From: Anoxybacillus ayderensis
GTDB taxonomy: Bacteria > Bacillota > Bacilli > Bacillales > Anoxybacillaceae
Direction of reading: 5' to 3'
DNA length: 64,000 nucleotides
NCBI RefSeq assembly: GCF_000833605.1
Contig: NZ_JXTG01000011.1
Location: 1 to 64,000, forward strand
The position numbers were made by a program, and so were the translations under genes. Under the pieces are notes generated by a model. That model made no database searches and was not told where the DNA came from. It saw nothing but the letters and a program-made list of their open reading frames with translations. Position 1 is the first letter of the stretch. Every line of letters starts with the position of its first letter. This document shows, piece by piece, positions 1-8,622 of this stretch.

Positions 1-1226
1 GTGACAAGGACAAACCGGGACGCTTTCCGTCTTGCCTGTTCCCACGCATCTTGGTCGAATTCCACGTTCAAGCGAAGGGCATACAGCGTCTCCATGTCCG
101 GTTTCGCCCCTTTTGTCGGACGTCCGCGCCGTTTCTTCGGGCGCACGATCGCTTCGACCGACGCCTCGACTCGATGAAACCGAAGACGAAGGGACGCCTT
201 TAGAGACGCTAGGGCTTGTTCGGCGTCTTCCCGGCACGAAAACAGACGGCTTTCCCACTGGGTTTGTTTCTGCCGAAGAAGCTCTGCTTCTTGGTTTCGT
301 TCTTTTTCGAGCGTCTTTCCTTTTCGTTGGTCGAGCGCGCTGGATTCAACGACAATCAACCGAACCGAATGACCTTCGTACGTCGATGTCTTTTCCCACA
401 CCCGGTAGGTGGCTCCGTTTTTCTCCGCTAGGGAGAACGGAGCGCTCCATGGCGTGTCTTGGGCATCGGCTTCGGCGAGCGCGGTTTTGACGATCCGAAG
501 CGAAGAAGGACCTCTTGTGATCAAAAAGGCGTTGGCGGCCTTTGTTTGCGCCAGTGTGTCTTTCGTCATGGCGGCAGAATCGGCAACATAAATCCATTCC
601 TCTTCGATCTTTGCCTGCTTCATCTGTTTCTGTACACGGGACAACACCTCGGGATTCCACGTCTTATCCGGCAGGTTGCCGTTGTGTACATCGCCATAAA
701 ACGGAATGCCATCCTCGTTGCCAATCAGCCCAAATCCGATCTGCTTTTGCCAACGATGATGCCGATTGTAGCCATGCGTAATCTGCAAGGCATCCAGCGA
801 TGCCGATTCATACGTACCGTAAACCGATACATCGGTCGTATCGGCATGGAACACCCGAAGAGGGATGCCTTCTTTCTTGTAAATTTGCACAAGACAGGCC
901 GAAAGAACCGCGTGGATATTGGCGTCGTACAGTCGATCCAGATGGCGCGCGATGGCATCGTCGTTGAACCAGGAAGGGGAAAGCCCTGGTCGGATCAGCT
1001 TAGGCAAATCGATGTCGTGCGCCCATCGTTCCACATGAACGAGTGCTTGCCGACCACTCAAAATATCCAAGGTGAGCAGCCAGACCACATCGCTGGTTCG
1101 GGTTTGGCATTGAGGATTCACAGGAACAAGACGGTCGATCAACGCAGGGAGACCAAGATCCTTGAAAATGGTGCTTATTATATTTAAATAGGAACTTTCA
1201 TAAATGGCACGGATTTGAACGCTCAT
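1..1226 (-). CDS. IS1634-family (IS4 superfamily) transposase, cut by the window edge
   Basis: A DDE transposase reading leftwards off the window; 408 codons are visible without a stop, starting at the ATG at 1226-1224 (MSVQIRAIYESSYLN). The family is usually about 550-600 residues, so the C-terminal third lies outside. Visible signatures are the catalytic-Asp block HADTTDVSVYGTYES and the second-Asp block WIYVADSAAMT. The N-terminus (FKDLGLPALIDRLVP, then a DILSGRQALVHVERW region) is typical of IS1634 proteins. No frameshift is seen in the visible part, so the copy could be intact. The upstream end of the element appears to lie near 1326, inside the neighbouring IS1182 gene. The long frames on the plus strand here are shadows. 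Confidence 0.85.
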   Translation of the reverse strand, partial: MSVQIRAIYESSYLNIISTIFKDLGLPALIDRLVPVNPQCQTRTSDVVWLLTLDILSGRQALVHVERWAHDIDLPKLIRPGLSPSWFNDDAIARHLDRLYDANIHAVLSACLVQIYKKEGIPLRVFHADTTDVSVYGTYESASLDALQITHGYNRHHRWQKQIGFGLIGNEDGIPFYGDVHNGNLPDKTWNPEVLSRVQKQMKQAKIEEEWIYVADSAAMTKDTLAQTKAANAFLITRGPSSLRIVKTALAEADAQDTPWSAPFSLAEKNGATYRVWEKTSTYEGHSVRLIVVESSALDQRKGKTLEKERNQEAELLRQKQTQWESRLFSCREDAEQALASLKASLRLRFHRVEASVEAIVRPKKRRGRPTKGAKPDMETLYALRLNVEFDQDAWEQARRKASRFVLV

Positions 1227-1257
1227 GACGTAGAAACTCCTTTGCTTTCCTTGTGTT

Positions 1258-2220
1258 TCAATGATCCATTCGACATGAAGATAAAAAAATCCTCCCGATT
1301 TTTGTCGAGAGGGTGCGAAATGTAAGATGCACGCTAAATCCAGTGATGAATTGGTTCTCTATCCCGATCTGCACATTATACCCCGGTTTGAGCTGGCCGT
1401 TTTTCATATGGTCGTCCTTCATCCGCATAAACGTCGCATCCGGATCCGTTTTCGAAAAACTGTTCCGTTCGCCTAACTTTTCTTTGTATTCTTCATATTT
1501 TTTCTTACGAGGAAGAAGATCTTGTTCCAATTGTCGTTTCGCTTTCTTTAACGTGCGGTTCTTCGGATCTTTCTTGAGACGCTTCTCCACTTGTTCGATC
1601 ACGGCTTCGATCCTTTCGAACGTGATCGGTGAAGCTTCCAGCTTTTCTTGAAAATCCCCTTCTTGCTCCGCCTCTTCATCTTCTTTCGTCACCTGTTCGA
1701 TCGAGGAAACGATTTGTCGGAATTTCTCCTCCAACTTTTGATCGTACTTTTCCGTTGATTTGCGCCAAACGAAGGTGTATTGGTTGGCGTTGGCCTCGAT
1801 TTTCGTTCCATCCAGAAAGTAATCCTCTAATTTGACGAGCCCTTCTTGACGCAGAAGATCGACAATGGAGAAAAATGTTTCGTAAATGACGTCCTTCATC
1901 CGTTCCGACCGAAATCGGTTGATCGTGCGGAAATCTGGTGTTTGATGGCCGGATAGCCACATAAAGTAAATGTTTTCTTTCAATTGCTTGGCGATTTGGC
2001 GAGAGGAGTAGATCCGATTGGCGTAGGCATACAGGATGACTTTCAACATCATTTTTGGATGATAGCCTGGGCGGCCTCCGCCAGGATAGAGGGAAGCGAG
2101 CAGAGCCGGATCCATTTGTTCCACTGCTAGATCCACGATCCGGCAAAGATGATGTTCCGGGATGAAAATCTCAAGATCCATTGGCAAAATGAGTTGATCT
2201 CGGTTATAATAAATGTACAT
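1258..2220 (-). pseudogene. IS1182-family transposase, C-terminus lost
   Basis: The start [19 protein letters not shown] and the blocks [34 protein letters not shown] and DFRTINRFR are typical of IS1182-family DDE transposases. The middle holds the first catalytic Asp ([20 protein letters not shown]) and a charged coiled-coil insertion. Homology stops after [13 protein letters not shown] at about base 1326; the last 20 or so residues before the stop do not fit the family. Family members run to about 480-560 residues, against 320 here, so the third catalytic residue is missing. The break coincides with the apparent end of the IS1634 element, so I infer disruption by insertion of that element. 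Confidence 0.85.
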
Positions 2221-2310
2221 AAGAAAACCGTCCTTTCTTGGTAGGGTTGTGGCGACTCTATTATACCAAAAAAGGAACGGTTTTCTTCTTTTTTTGCGAA
2301 AAAAAGAAGG

Positions 2311-2355
2311 GTGTCCGAAAAGCGAACGCTATGCGAACACTTTTGGGACAGCCTC
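2311..2355 (-). repeat. Outer terminal inverted region of the IS1182 element
   Basis: Read on the minus strand this begins GAGGCTGTCCCAAAAGTG and folds back on itself as an imperfect inverted repeat (TGTCC-AAAAG against CTTTTGGGACA). GTCCCAAAAG-type ends are common in IS1182-like elements. It lies 90-135 bases upstream of the transposase start and probably marks the surviving end of the element at about 2355. The other end is not recognisable. Confidence 0.5.
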
Positions 2356-2366
2356 TTTTCGTGCTC

Positions 2367-2639
2367 TTATCCTCCCATAACACGAGCTAAATAATAATAA
2401 AAACTCCAAAGACCTAAAGAACTAAGGCTACTTAACAAGACAGCAAGCGATAAAAATAGGCTAGCATTGGATTCCTTTCTATAACGAACCAGAAACATAA
2501 TGGACAGGATGATACCAGCAACGAAAAAGGGTAGCCATACCAGCCATAAAGAACCGAAGGGGAACCCAGTATCTATGAGGTAACCCACTATAAAAACAAG
2601 ATTGACGAATAAAATTACAGGAAGAATTATTTTCTTCAT
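2367..2639 (-). CDS. Small hypothetical membrane protein (90 aa)
   Basis: A 90-residue protein, MKKIILPVILFVNLVFIVG..., with three probable membrane segments (about residues 3-22, 30-50 and 60-84) separated by a short basic loop (RYRKES). The ATG is preceded by AAAAAGGTG at a normal distance, so it may be expressed. It sits between the outer end of the IS1182 remnant and the IS630 fragment and has no obvious partner. I do not recognise a family. It could be a host gene stranded among mobile elements or cargo of one. Confidence 0.55.
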   Translation of the reverse strand: MKKIILPVILFVNLVFIVGYLIDTGFPFGSLWLVWLPFFVAGIILSIMFLVRYRKESNASLFLSLAVLLSSLSSLGLWSFYYYLARVMGG

Positions 2640-2789
2640 TTACATTTTCACCTTTTTCTAGAAACTAGATTAAACAAACTATTTTATATAATTTTAACAA
2701 AAAAGAGAAAAGTTTTAAAGAGTTTTTTCTTATCATAAAACCCTAAGAGAAGAACTATATACATGCAACATGAAGAGTTAACTTCTCAG

Positions 2790-3060
2790 TCATCCTGCAC
2801 ACCCTAAGCGCTGCAGCACTTCCTCCGGACGTTCGTGGATGTAGTGGACAAACCGAGTAATGGCTTGAATGATATCGTTGCGATCCTTGTGAAACACATT
2901 GGAAATCACTGTATATCCCGGATATTTCCACAAGTGTTCGATCGGGTTCAGCTATGGCGAATAGGGAGGAAGGGAAAGAAAGTGAAAACACTGCCCTTCT
3001 TCCCGCAAAAACTCCTTGACCATGTTGGCATGGTGAATGCGAGCGTTATTGTAAATTAGC
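2790..3060 (-). pseudogene. IS630-family transposase fragment (C-terminal part, decayed)
   Basis: Translating the minus strand gives IYNNARIHHANMVKEFLREE, then LSLPPYSP-stop-LNPIEHLWK, ending ...EEVLQRLGCAG and a TGA at 2792-2790. The pattern DNARIHHA...LPPYSPELNPIEHLW is the hallmark of the IS630/Tc1 DDE/D core. Two defects are visible: the catalytic Asp of DNARIH reads Asn, and the Glu codon of SPELNP is TAG. Nothing upstream of about 3060 remains. It is therefore a dead remnant of roughly 90 codons. Confidence 0.8.
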
Positions 3061-3117
3061 ACATTATTTCAGAATCACTTTTTCAAATTATTTCAGATGG
3101 ATTCTGAAATAATGTGC
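3059..3117. repeat. Perfect 18-bp inverted repeat at an IS junction
   Basis: GCACATTATTTCAGAATC at 3059-3076 recurs as its exact reverse complement at 3100-3117, 23 bases apart. Related TTATTTCAG/CTTTCAG motifs occur at 3088-3097 and 3173-3181. It lies between the IS630 remnant and the ATPase gene of the Mu/IS21-like element, so it is most likely the end, or two abutting ends, of that element with transposase-binding repeats. Confidence 0.6.
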
Positions 3118-3263
3118 AAAATTTTTGCGGATTGTTCCGGATTTTGCACATTCTTTCGGAACGTTTGCACGCTCTTTCAGATGAAGATTTCCAGCGCGCC
3201 TGATGGACCGATGGAAAATGGAAAAGTGAAAGCACAAAAGAGGCCGATTCGGCCCCTTTCGTC

Positions 3264-4064
3264 CTAATACCCCATTTCCTCTGCGGCCATGCGCACCACT
3301 TCTTCGTCAATGACGTCCTTTTTCAGCTGATGTCCGTATAACAGGCACGTCGTGGCCAACGTGTTGATCACCCGAGACCATCCCCGCGACTGCAGGGCAA
3401 TCGCCTCTAACGCCGATGGAGTGAAGATCGGATGCTTCGCCCCGGCCTGTTTCATCCGATGCTCGATGTAGCCCGCCACCTCTTCCTTCTCCAGCGGCCC
3501 CATCCGGTATCGCATGATGATCCGCTGATCGAGAGGGCGGTGCTGATTGAGTCGCAGCTTCCCCTGTAAATGGGGCAGCCCGGCCAACATCAAGACAAAT
3601 GGGTTGGTCGAATCCATCTCAAAGTTGAACAAGATGGCGATGTCCTGTAAAAAGGCATCCTTTGCGAAATGCATCTCGTCCAAAATGAACACCGGCGTAA
3701 TCCGTCGTTCATGATACAAACGCTCGATCGCCTGCTGGATTTGGCGGAAGAGGTCTACCTTGCGGTACTTCGGTTCCTCTCCTAATCCCAAGGCCAGTCC
3801 ACGGTAAAAATCCATCACGCCTCCGGTCGATAACGGGAAGTAGACCACATGATACAACGAAGGGGACAACGATTCCTTCCACGCCCGAAGGACGAACGTC
3901 TTGCCCGCCCCCGGCTCTCCGATCAACAGCCCGATCCCCCGGGTTCGCTTCACGTACTCCAGCGCCCGCAACGCTTCTTGAAACGCCGCCCCTTGATACG
4001 CCTCGGACGGGTCGGTTTCTTTCGCAAACGGCTCCCGCGAGAGGGAATAAAACGTTTTATACAT
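3264..4064 (-). CDS. Transposition-associated AAA ATPase (IstB/TniB/ExeA-like)
   Basis: A 266-residue ATPase starting MYKTFYSLSREPFAKETDP, chosen because GGAGGGCGAACAGG precedes that ATG at 4064; a longer frame lacks a ribosome site. The Walker A motif is LLIGEPGAGKTFVLRAW (about residues 40-56) and Walker B is TPVFILDEMHF (about 120). The C-terminal part, SRGWSRVINTLATTCLLYG, resembles the lid region of MuB/ExeA/TniB proteins. Such ATPases choose targets and activate a DDE transposase encoded just upstream, which is the case here: the start overlaps the transposase stop by about 8 bases. The gene looks intact, but its partner is 5'-truncated, so the element is probably immobile. Confidence 0.75.
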   Translation of the reverse strand: MYKTFYSLSREPFAKETDPSEAYQGAAFQEALRALEYVKRTRGIGLLIGEPGAGKTFVLRAWKESLSPSLYHVVYFPLSTGGVMDFYRGLALGLGEEPKYRKVDLFRQIQQAIERLYHERRITPVFILDEMHFAKDAFLQDIAILFNFEMDSTNPFVLMLAGLPHLQGKLRLNQHRPLDQRIIMRYRMGPLEKEEVAGYIEHRMKQAGAKHPIFTPSALEAIALQSRGWSRVINTLATTCLLYGHQLKKDVIDEEVVRMAAEEMGY

Positions 4065-4584
4065 CCTGTTCGCCCTCCTTCGCCGAAACCGCCGCAAACG
4101 GCGACCGATGGCGCTTTACATAGGCATTGTCCTCCAAACGCACCCGAATGGCTTCCGCCACCCGTTTGCCATCTTCGTACACATAGACGCCTCGTTCGTC
4201 ATAGCGGAGCTCAATTGATTGCCCAATGAACTGAGGCGGCACTTCGTATAGCTGTTTATTCAGGGTGATCGTGCCATCGGCTTTCACCTTGCGGTGCTCC
4301 CGTTTCAGAAAAATCACATCCAGCCAATCGTCATCTTCGATGAACGACACGAGATGCACTTGCGATTGAAACACCTCATGCGGCGTTTTTCCGTCCAGTG
4401 AGGCGTGCGGTTTTCGATGATACTCCTCTTCAAGCCACTTCCAAAAATGCTCGTTCAACTCGTCAAGCGATTTCGGCGGATTCCGCTCCAACAGTGGATA
4501 AAACCGTGTCTGTACCGTGCGGAAGAACCGTTCGATTTTTCCCTTGCTTTGCGGGTCATACGGCTGGGTGTGGATGAGTGTAAT
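4057..4584 (-). pseudogene. Mu/IS21-type DDE transposase, C-terminal remnant
   Basis: The reading frame is continuous from about 4584 to the stop at 4057. It begins with GITLIHTQPYDPQSKGKIER, which carries the last catalytic Glu (KGKIERFFRTVQ) of an rve-type integrase core. It continues through WKWLEEEYHRKPHASLDGKTP and a Mu-type C-terminal beta-barrel domain (LVSFIEDDDWLDVIFLKREHRKVKADGTITL). The N-terminal HTH and first two catalytic Asp residues are missing because the IS4-type element at 4585-6160 replaces or interrupts that part. It is the partner of the ATPase gene that overlaps its end. Confidence 0.75.
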
Positions 4585-4680
4585 CCCATAGCCATCAAGT
4601 TAAGAAATTGAGCTTTTATACACCACTGAAAACATGGTATCCTTTCTAGCGAATACTCTTCGTTAGAAAGGATTTTTTCT

Positions 4681-6011
4681 ATGGAAAATCAAATGCAAGC
4701 ATGGATGAAAACCATCCGTCAACTTTTCTCGCCTGAGACATTGAATCATCTGGCTCAAGAAACGGGGTTTATCCAACGGAAACGAGCATTAACGGCAGAA
4801 GCATTTTTGACTCTTTGTGCATGGGGAGATGGCTCACTGGCTCAACAATCACTTCAACGATTATGTACGTTTCTCACACTACGCCATGATTGTTCCCTGT
4901 CTAGTGAAGGGTTGAATCAGCGGTTTACCGAGCGAGCCGTAGCGTTTTTGCGTGAAGTGTTTTTCCTTCTCCCAAAGCGACAACGCCCATTGCTTTGGTC
5001 CACCATCCAAGCCCACCGGACGTGTTTTACTCGCTTGCGGATTTTGGACTCGACCAGTTTTTTGGTTCCTGCCGACTATGGGGAAGACTACCGAGGTTCC
5101 GTCTCATCAGGAGCGAAAATTCAGTTTGAATATGACTTGTTGTCTGGTGCCTGTCTTCAACTATGTGTGCAATCGGCGAATGACTCGGACGCCCGTTTTG
5201 CCTATCATGCCCAGCACACAATTTTGCCGGATGACCTATGTATTCGGGATTTAGGTTTTTTCTCCGTTGCCACACTAACCGAGATCGACGCCCACGGAGC
5301 GTATTATATTACTCGGCTTCGTTCCGATATGAAAGTGTATATCAAAGAGAATAGCCAGTGGAAGGAATGGGATTGGGAATCTCTTGGGAATCAATTAGAG
5401 GAAGGGGAAGCCGTAGAAATGGAACATGTATACATCGGGTATGAGCGTTTGTATATCCCACGCTTGATTTTTCGACGTCTAACGGAAGAAGAATGGCAAA
5501 AACGGATGGCGTATGTGCGAAAAAAGAAAAAAGAAAAGGGAAGGCGCTGGCACGCCAAACCCTCGAACAAAAGAAATACCACATCTTACTGACTAATTTA
5601 CCACAAGAGTCGTTTGATGGGCAACAGGTTTATGAGCTTTATTCTTTGCGTTGGCAAATTAAGCTGTTGTTTAAAGCGTGGAAGTCCGTCTTTGATCTGG
5701 CGAAAGTCAAAAAGATGAAGAAAGAACGGTTCGAATGCCATCTATATGGGACGTTGATTGCCATTTTGGTGACCCAAACCTTTCTGTTTCAAGCTCGAAC
5801 ATATTGGCAACAAAAAGAAGGGATTCAAATCAGCGAACGGAAAGCACTAGATGTTCTCCAATCCTATTGGCAACAACTGCTTTTGCGCCTATCCAAGGAA
5901 GAAATCAGCCTTTCTTCTCTCCTCCTTCTATTGAGAAAACATGGAAGAAAGGATCGAAGGAAAGGAAAAGAAACGGCATCGGATCTCTTGGTTAAATTGG
6001 GTATTTATTGA
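4681..6011 (+). pseudogene. IS4-family transposase split by a -1 frameshift
   Basis: Frame 1 (4681-5591) encodes the N-terminal part, starting MENQMQAWMKTIRQLFSPET and including the catalytic-Asp block RILDSTSFLVP and the second block CIRDLGFFSVATL. Frame 2 (in use from about 5526 to 6011) continues with KYHILLTNLP and YELYSLRWQIKLLFKAWKS, the IS4 Y-R-K signature. Joining them needs a -1 shift in the A-rich stretch at 5519-5535, where the zero frame reads CGA AAA AAG, a textbook A-AAA-AAG slippery site. The joined protein of about 440 residues has family length. The residue expected to be the catalytic Glu (RWQIE) is Lys here. It is either programmed frameshifting or decay; the Lys favours decay. 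Confidence 0.75.
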
Positions 6012-6027
6012 TTAGATTCATAAAAAC

Positions 6028-6060
6028 GCCAAATAACCCTCTCCAAGAGGGTTATTTGGC
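6028..6060 (+). terminator. Perfect stem-loop after the IS4 transposase
   Basis: GCCAAATAACCCTCT, a three-base loop, and its exact complement AGAGGGTTATTTGGC give a 15-bp stem 17 bases after the transposase stop. There is no clear T-run, so it may block read-through or protect the transcript rather than terminate strongly. Confidence 0.55.
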
Positions 6061-6171
6061 ATGCCTAAAACATGTGGTATTCTTTTTCTTCAGCTAATGA
6101 TCACAGACATTGCGCATGGGATACAGCAATGCCTAACCACTAAACTTGACGGGTATGGGGAAATACCCTCT

Positions 6172-6735
6172 CTATGAAAACAACCGATTTCTCATTTTGA
6201 AAAGTTCTCGCTCAGTCATCGTTGTTTTGTGGACGGTGAAATCGACGTCAAGTTGGAGGTTGTTAAGACGCTCGTTGAATTGTTCATAGTGGGAGTCAAT
6301 TTTTTCGTTTAGTGCGTGGATTTCTTGCTTCATTGCTGTCATCTCACCGCGCATATGATGGACGTCCATCGTTAAAGCTTCAAGCTTTGCGTCAGTTTCC
6401 TCCTGACGATGGAGAAGAGCGTTCATAAGATCGTAAAGCTCTTTTTGTCCATTTTTTAATGCTTGTTGCTCTTCGCGAATGAACTGTTGCTCTTTGCGGA
6501 ATGCATTCATTTCCTCCCGTAACGAGTTTATTTCTTCGCGGAATGTTTTCTGCTCTTCGCGAATAGCCATTTGTTCTTCGCGGATGGCACGTTGTTCCTC
6601 ACGAATGACTCGTTGTTCTTCACGAATGGCTCGTTGTTCTTCACGAATGGCTCGTTGTTCTTCACGAATGTCCTGCAACTCTTTTTGGATGTCTGTGACG
6701 ACGAGTAAAATTTTCTCCAACACTTGTGCACTCAT
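6172..6735 (-). CDS. Heptad-repeat coiled-coil protein (187 aa)
   Basis: The start is the ATG at 6735 (MSAQVLEKILLVVTDIQKEL), behind AAAGGAGGTGAGAAC; a longer frame adds residues without a ribosome site. After a 20-residue amphipathic start, the protein carries about ten tandem seven-residue units of the type IREEQRA/IREEQMA/FREEINS (residues about 24-95), then a less regular coil and the segment LTMDVHHMRGEMTAMKQEIH. No signal peptide or membrane segment is seen. The repeat is visible in DNA as near-identical 21-bp units at 6590-6673. It resembles the proteins at 12030 and 55711 in design, and shares a DVHxMxG motif with the first of these. Function unknown; probably a cytoplasmic rod or oligomer. 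Confidence 0.75.
   Translation of the reverse strand: MSAQVLEKILLVVTDIQKELQDIREEQRAIREEQRAIREEQRVIREEQRAIREEQMAIREEQKTFREEINSLREEMNAFRKEQQFIREEQQALKNGQKELYDLMNALLHRQEETDAKLEALTMDVHHMRGEMTAMKQEIHALNEKIDSHYEQFNERLNNLQLDVDFTVHKTTMTERELFKMRNRLFS
6590..6673 (-). repeat. 21-bp tandem repeat, four units
   Basis: Four consecutive units starting CGTTGTTC on the plus strand encode the heptad IREEQRA on the minus strand; units two and three are identical. The repeat is in frame, so copy-number change would lengthen or shorten the coiled coil by whole heptads. Confidence 0.85.
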
Positions 6736-6785
6736 GTTCTCACCTCCTTTTATATACAACCATATTATAACATCATTCGACAAAA

Positions 6786-6806
6786 AGAGGGATAAAAAAT
6801 CCCTCT
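6786..6806 (-). terminator. Terminator of the adenine deaminase gene
   Basis: Read on the minus strand, AGAGGGAT, a five-T loop and ATCCCTCT are followed by TTTTTG. The stem begins at the stop codon of the deaminase gene, so it is a compact intrinsic terminator. Confidence 0.75.
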
Positions 6807-8517
6807 ATACCTCCACATCAATAAATTGAAACGATGAAACGTCAAATAAGCCTTGGTCGGTTAATTTGAGTTCTGGAATGACCGGCAAAGCTAAAAAGGC
6901 GAGTGTAATAAATGGGTTAAAGTCGGTTGCTGCCCCAATCGCTGTTAAGGCGTTGTGAATTGTTCGTAACCGTTCTAATACCTGCTCGTAACTTTTTGCT
7001 GTCATCAATCCACCGATTTCAAGTGGCAAGTGTGCCAACACGCGTCCGTTTTCGACAACAGCAAGTCCACCGTTTATATTTCTTATATGTTCAATCGTAA
7101 CGATGATATCGTCATCGTTCGTTCCGGTCGCGATGATGTTATGCGAGTCGTGGGCAATCGATGAGGCAATCGCTCCTTTTTTCAATTGAAAGCCGTTGAC
7201 GATGCCAACGCCGACGCCGAGACCGCGATGACGCTCGACGACAACGAGCTTTAGTAAATCGTGTTCAGTTGATGGTTGAAAAACCCCATTTGCAACAGGT
7301 ACTTCTGTAACGAGCCGTTTTGTATGCAGATGGTTTGGGATAATTCGGATGACATTTGCTTGATTTCCGCGTGTAAACGGAATTTGCACATCTTCTTTCG
7401 TTACCTTTTTAGCGTGAACCGATTGTGTAATCGTTTGATCGATTGAAGTTGCTTTCGTTACGGAAAAGGTAACTCGTCCGTTTTCCGCAACGAGTACCCC
7501 TTTTTTATAGACGTGCGTAATCGAAAACGACTGCAAATCTTCCACAAGCAAAAAGTCGGCATCGTATCCAGGGGCGATCGCGCCTTTCGTATATAGGCGA
7601 TAACATTCTGCGGCGTTTAATGTCGCCATTTGAATGGCTGTTATCGGCTCCATACCAGCTTGAATCGCTAGGCGAATATGATGATCGATGCTCCCTTCAG
7701 TGACAAGTTCGTCAATATGTTTATCGTCTGTACAAAATAAAAAGCGGCGCGCGTTATACGTATTGACTGCTGGAAGTAGTTTGTGCAAATCTTTTGCGAC
7801 GGATCCTTCCCGAATTAAAACGTACATGCCACGTCGCACGCGAGCGAGCGCTTCGTCTACTGTGACACACTCGTGATCGGTATGAACATTGGCGCTTCGG
7901 TACACGTTAACGGCTGTTTCATCAAGACCAGCTAAATGGCCATCGATCAGTTTATTTGCTTCCATCGCAGCGGTCAGTTTAGCGAGCATATGTTGTTTTC
8001 CTTGCAAAAGCGACGGATAGTCCATCACTTCCGCAAGCCCAAGTACGCGCGGATGGGAAAAAAACGGTGCTAACTGTTCGGCATGAAGCGTCGCACCAGC
8101 GTGTTCAAAATCGGTTGCGGGTACGCACGACGGTAGCATTACATATACATCAAGTGGAATGTCGTTCGAATCGTTTAGCATAAATTCAATGCCTTTTGTT
8201 CCCGCGACGTTCGCAATTTCGTGTGGATCGGTAATGACGGTTGTGACGCCGTGTGGAACGACGACGCGAGCAAATTCGCTCGGTGTAACCATTGATGATT
8301 CAATGTGGACGTGTCCGTCAATTAGCCCAGGGCAAACGTATTTCCCTTTGGCGTCAATGACGGTGTGCCCATCATATGTACCGATACCGACAATTTTCCC
8401 ATCGGCAATCGCCATATCCGCTTGCACGATTTCGTGTGTAAAGACGTTGATAATTTTTCCGTTTTTGACGACAGCATCGGCGAATTGTTTTTTTGAAGCT
8501 ACAGCAAGTTGTTTCAT
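6805..8517 (-). CDS. ade: Adenine deaminase (EC 3.5.4.2)
   Basis: A 570-residue cytoplasmic amidohydrolase that converts adenine to hypoxanthine plus ammonia in purine salvage. The start MKQLAVASKKQFADAV is set by GGAGAGGAGGAACATCA immediately before the ATG at 8517. Typical adenine-deaminase features are present in order: the metal-binding block CPGLIDGHVHIESSMVTP (HxH, about residues 80-90), TTVITDPHEIANV, a HTDHECV block, the FCTDDKHIDEL block with the metal-site Asp, and the C-terminal AdeC-specific domain (RHRGLGVGVGIVNGF, AHDSHNIIATG). Length matches the family. It is monocistronic, with its own terminator at the stop codon and a purine riboswitch in the leader (8556-8622). Confidence 0.95.
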   Translation of the reverse strand: MKQLAVASKKQFADAVVKNGKIINVFTHEIVQADMAIADGKIVGIGTYDGHTVIDAKGKYVCPGLIDGHVHIESSMVTPSEFARVVVPHGVTTVITDPHEIANVAGTKGIEFMLNDSNDIPLDVYVMLPSCVPATDFEHAGATLHAEQLAPFFSHPRVLGLAEVMDYPSLLQGKQHMLAKLTAAMEANKLIDGHLAGLDETAVNVYRSANVHTDHECVTVDEALARVRRGMYVLIREGSVAKDLHKLLPAVNTYNARRFLFCTDDKHIDELVTEGSIDHHIRLAIQAGMEPITAIQMATLNAAECYRLYTKGAIAPGYDADFLLVEDLQSFSITHVYKKGVLVAENGRVTFSVTKATSIDQTITQSVHAKKVTKEDVQIPFTRGNQANVIRIIPNHLHTKRLVTEVPVANGVFQPSTEHDLLKLVVVERHRGLGVGVGIVNGFQLKKGAIASSIAHDSHNIIATGTNDDDIIVTIEHIRNINGGLAVVENGRVLAHLPLEIGGLMTAKSYEQVLERLRTIHNALTAIGAATDFNPFITLAFLALPVIPELKLTDQGLFDVSSFQFIDVEV

Positions 8518-8555
8518 TGATGTTCCTCCTCTCCAACTCGATACGAGGAGCAATC

Positions 8556-8622
8556 CCCGTAGTCAAACGATTTACGGTCGTTTGGTAGAAACTTTCGGAC
8601 CATATTTCCGAAATTATACGAG
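8556..8622 (-). ncRNA. Purine riboswitch aptamer, guanine-type signature
   Basis: On the minus strand the leader reads CTCGTATAAT, then a hairpin with loop AATATGG, then GTTTCTACC, a second hairpin containing ACCGTAAAT, and GACTACGGG. This is the conserved purine aptamer. P1 pairs CUCGUA with UACGGG. The specificity base in GACTAC is C (the C74 position of xpt), which is the guanine/hypoxanthine class; adenine switches have T there. Downstream, GCTCCTC can pair with the GAGGAGG ribosome site of ade, and CGAGTT can pair with the AACTCG that starts P1. This suggests control of translation initiation by mutually exclusive structures; that pairing scheme is my inference. Confidence 0.88.

Larger units (their letters stand above)
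4585..6160 (+). mobile_element. IS4-type insertion sequence (IS231-like ends)
   Basis: The element is bounded by imperfect inverted repeats. The left end is CCCATAGCCATCAAGTTAAG from 4585; the right end, read on the minus strand from 6160, is CCCCATACCCGTCAAGTTTA. CATCAAGTTAAG-type ends are usual for IS231/IS4 relatives. It contains one frameshifted transposase gene and interrupts the Mu/IS21-like transposase gene. I could not see a convincing target duplication, so the exact edges may be off by a few bases. Confidence 0.6.

Noticed and set aside
459-1187. Long plus-strand reading frame antisense to the IS1634 transposase gene
   Set aside because: It has no ribosome site or recognisable domain, and the minus strand encodes a clear DDE transposase through the same bases.
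6590-6673. 21-bp repeats as a possible CRISPR or origin iteron array
   Set aside because: They are in frame, encode a heptad coiled coil and have no spacers or replication gene nearby.
8556-8622. Adenine riboswitch
   Set aside because: The specificity base is C, not T, so the guanine class is indicated despite the adenine deaminase downstream.
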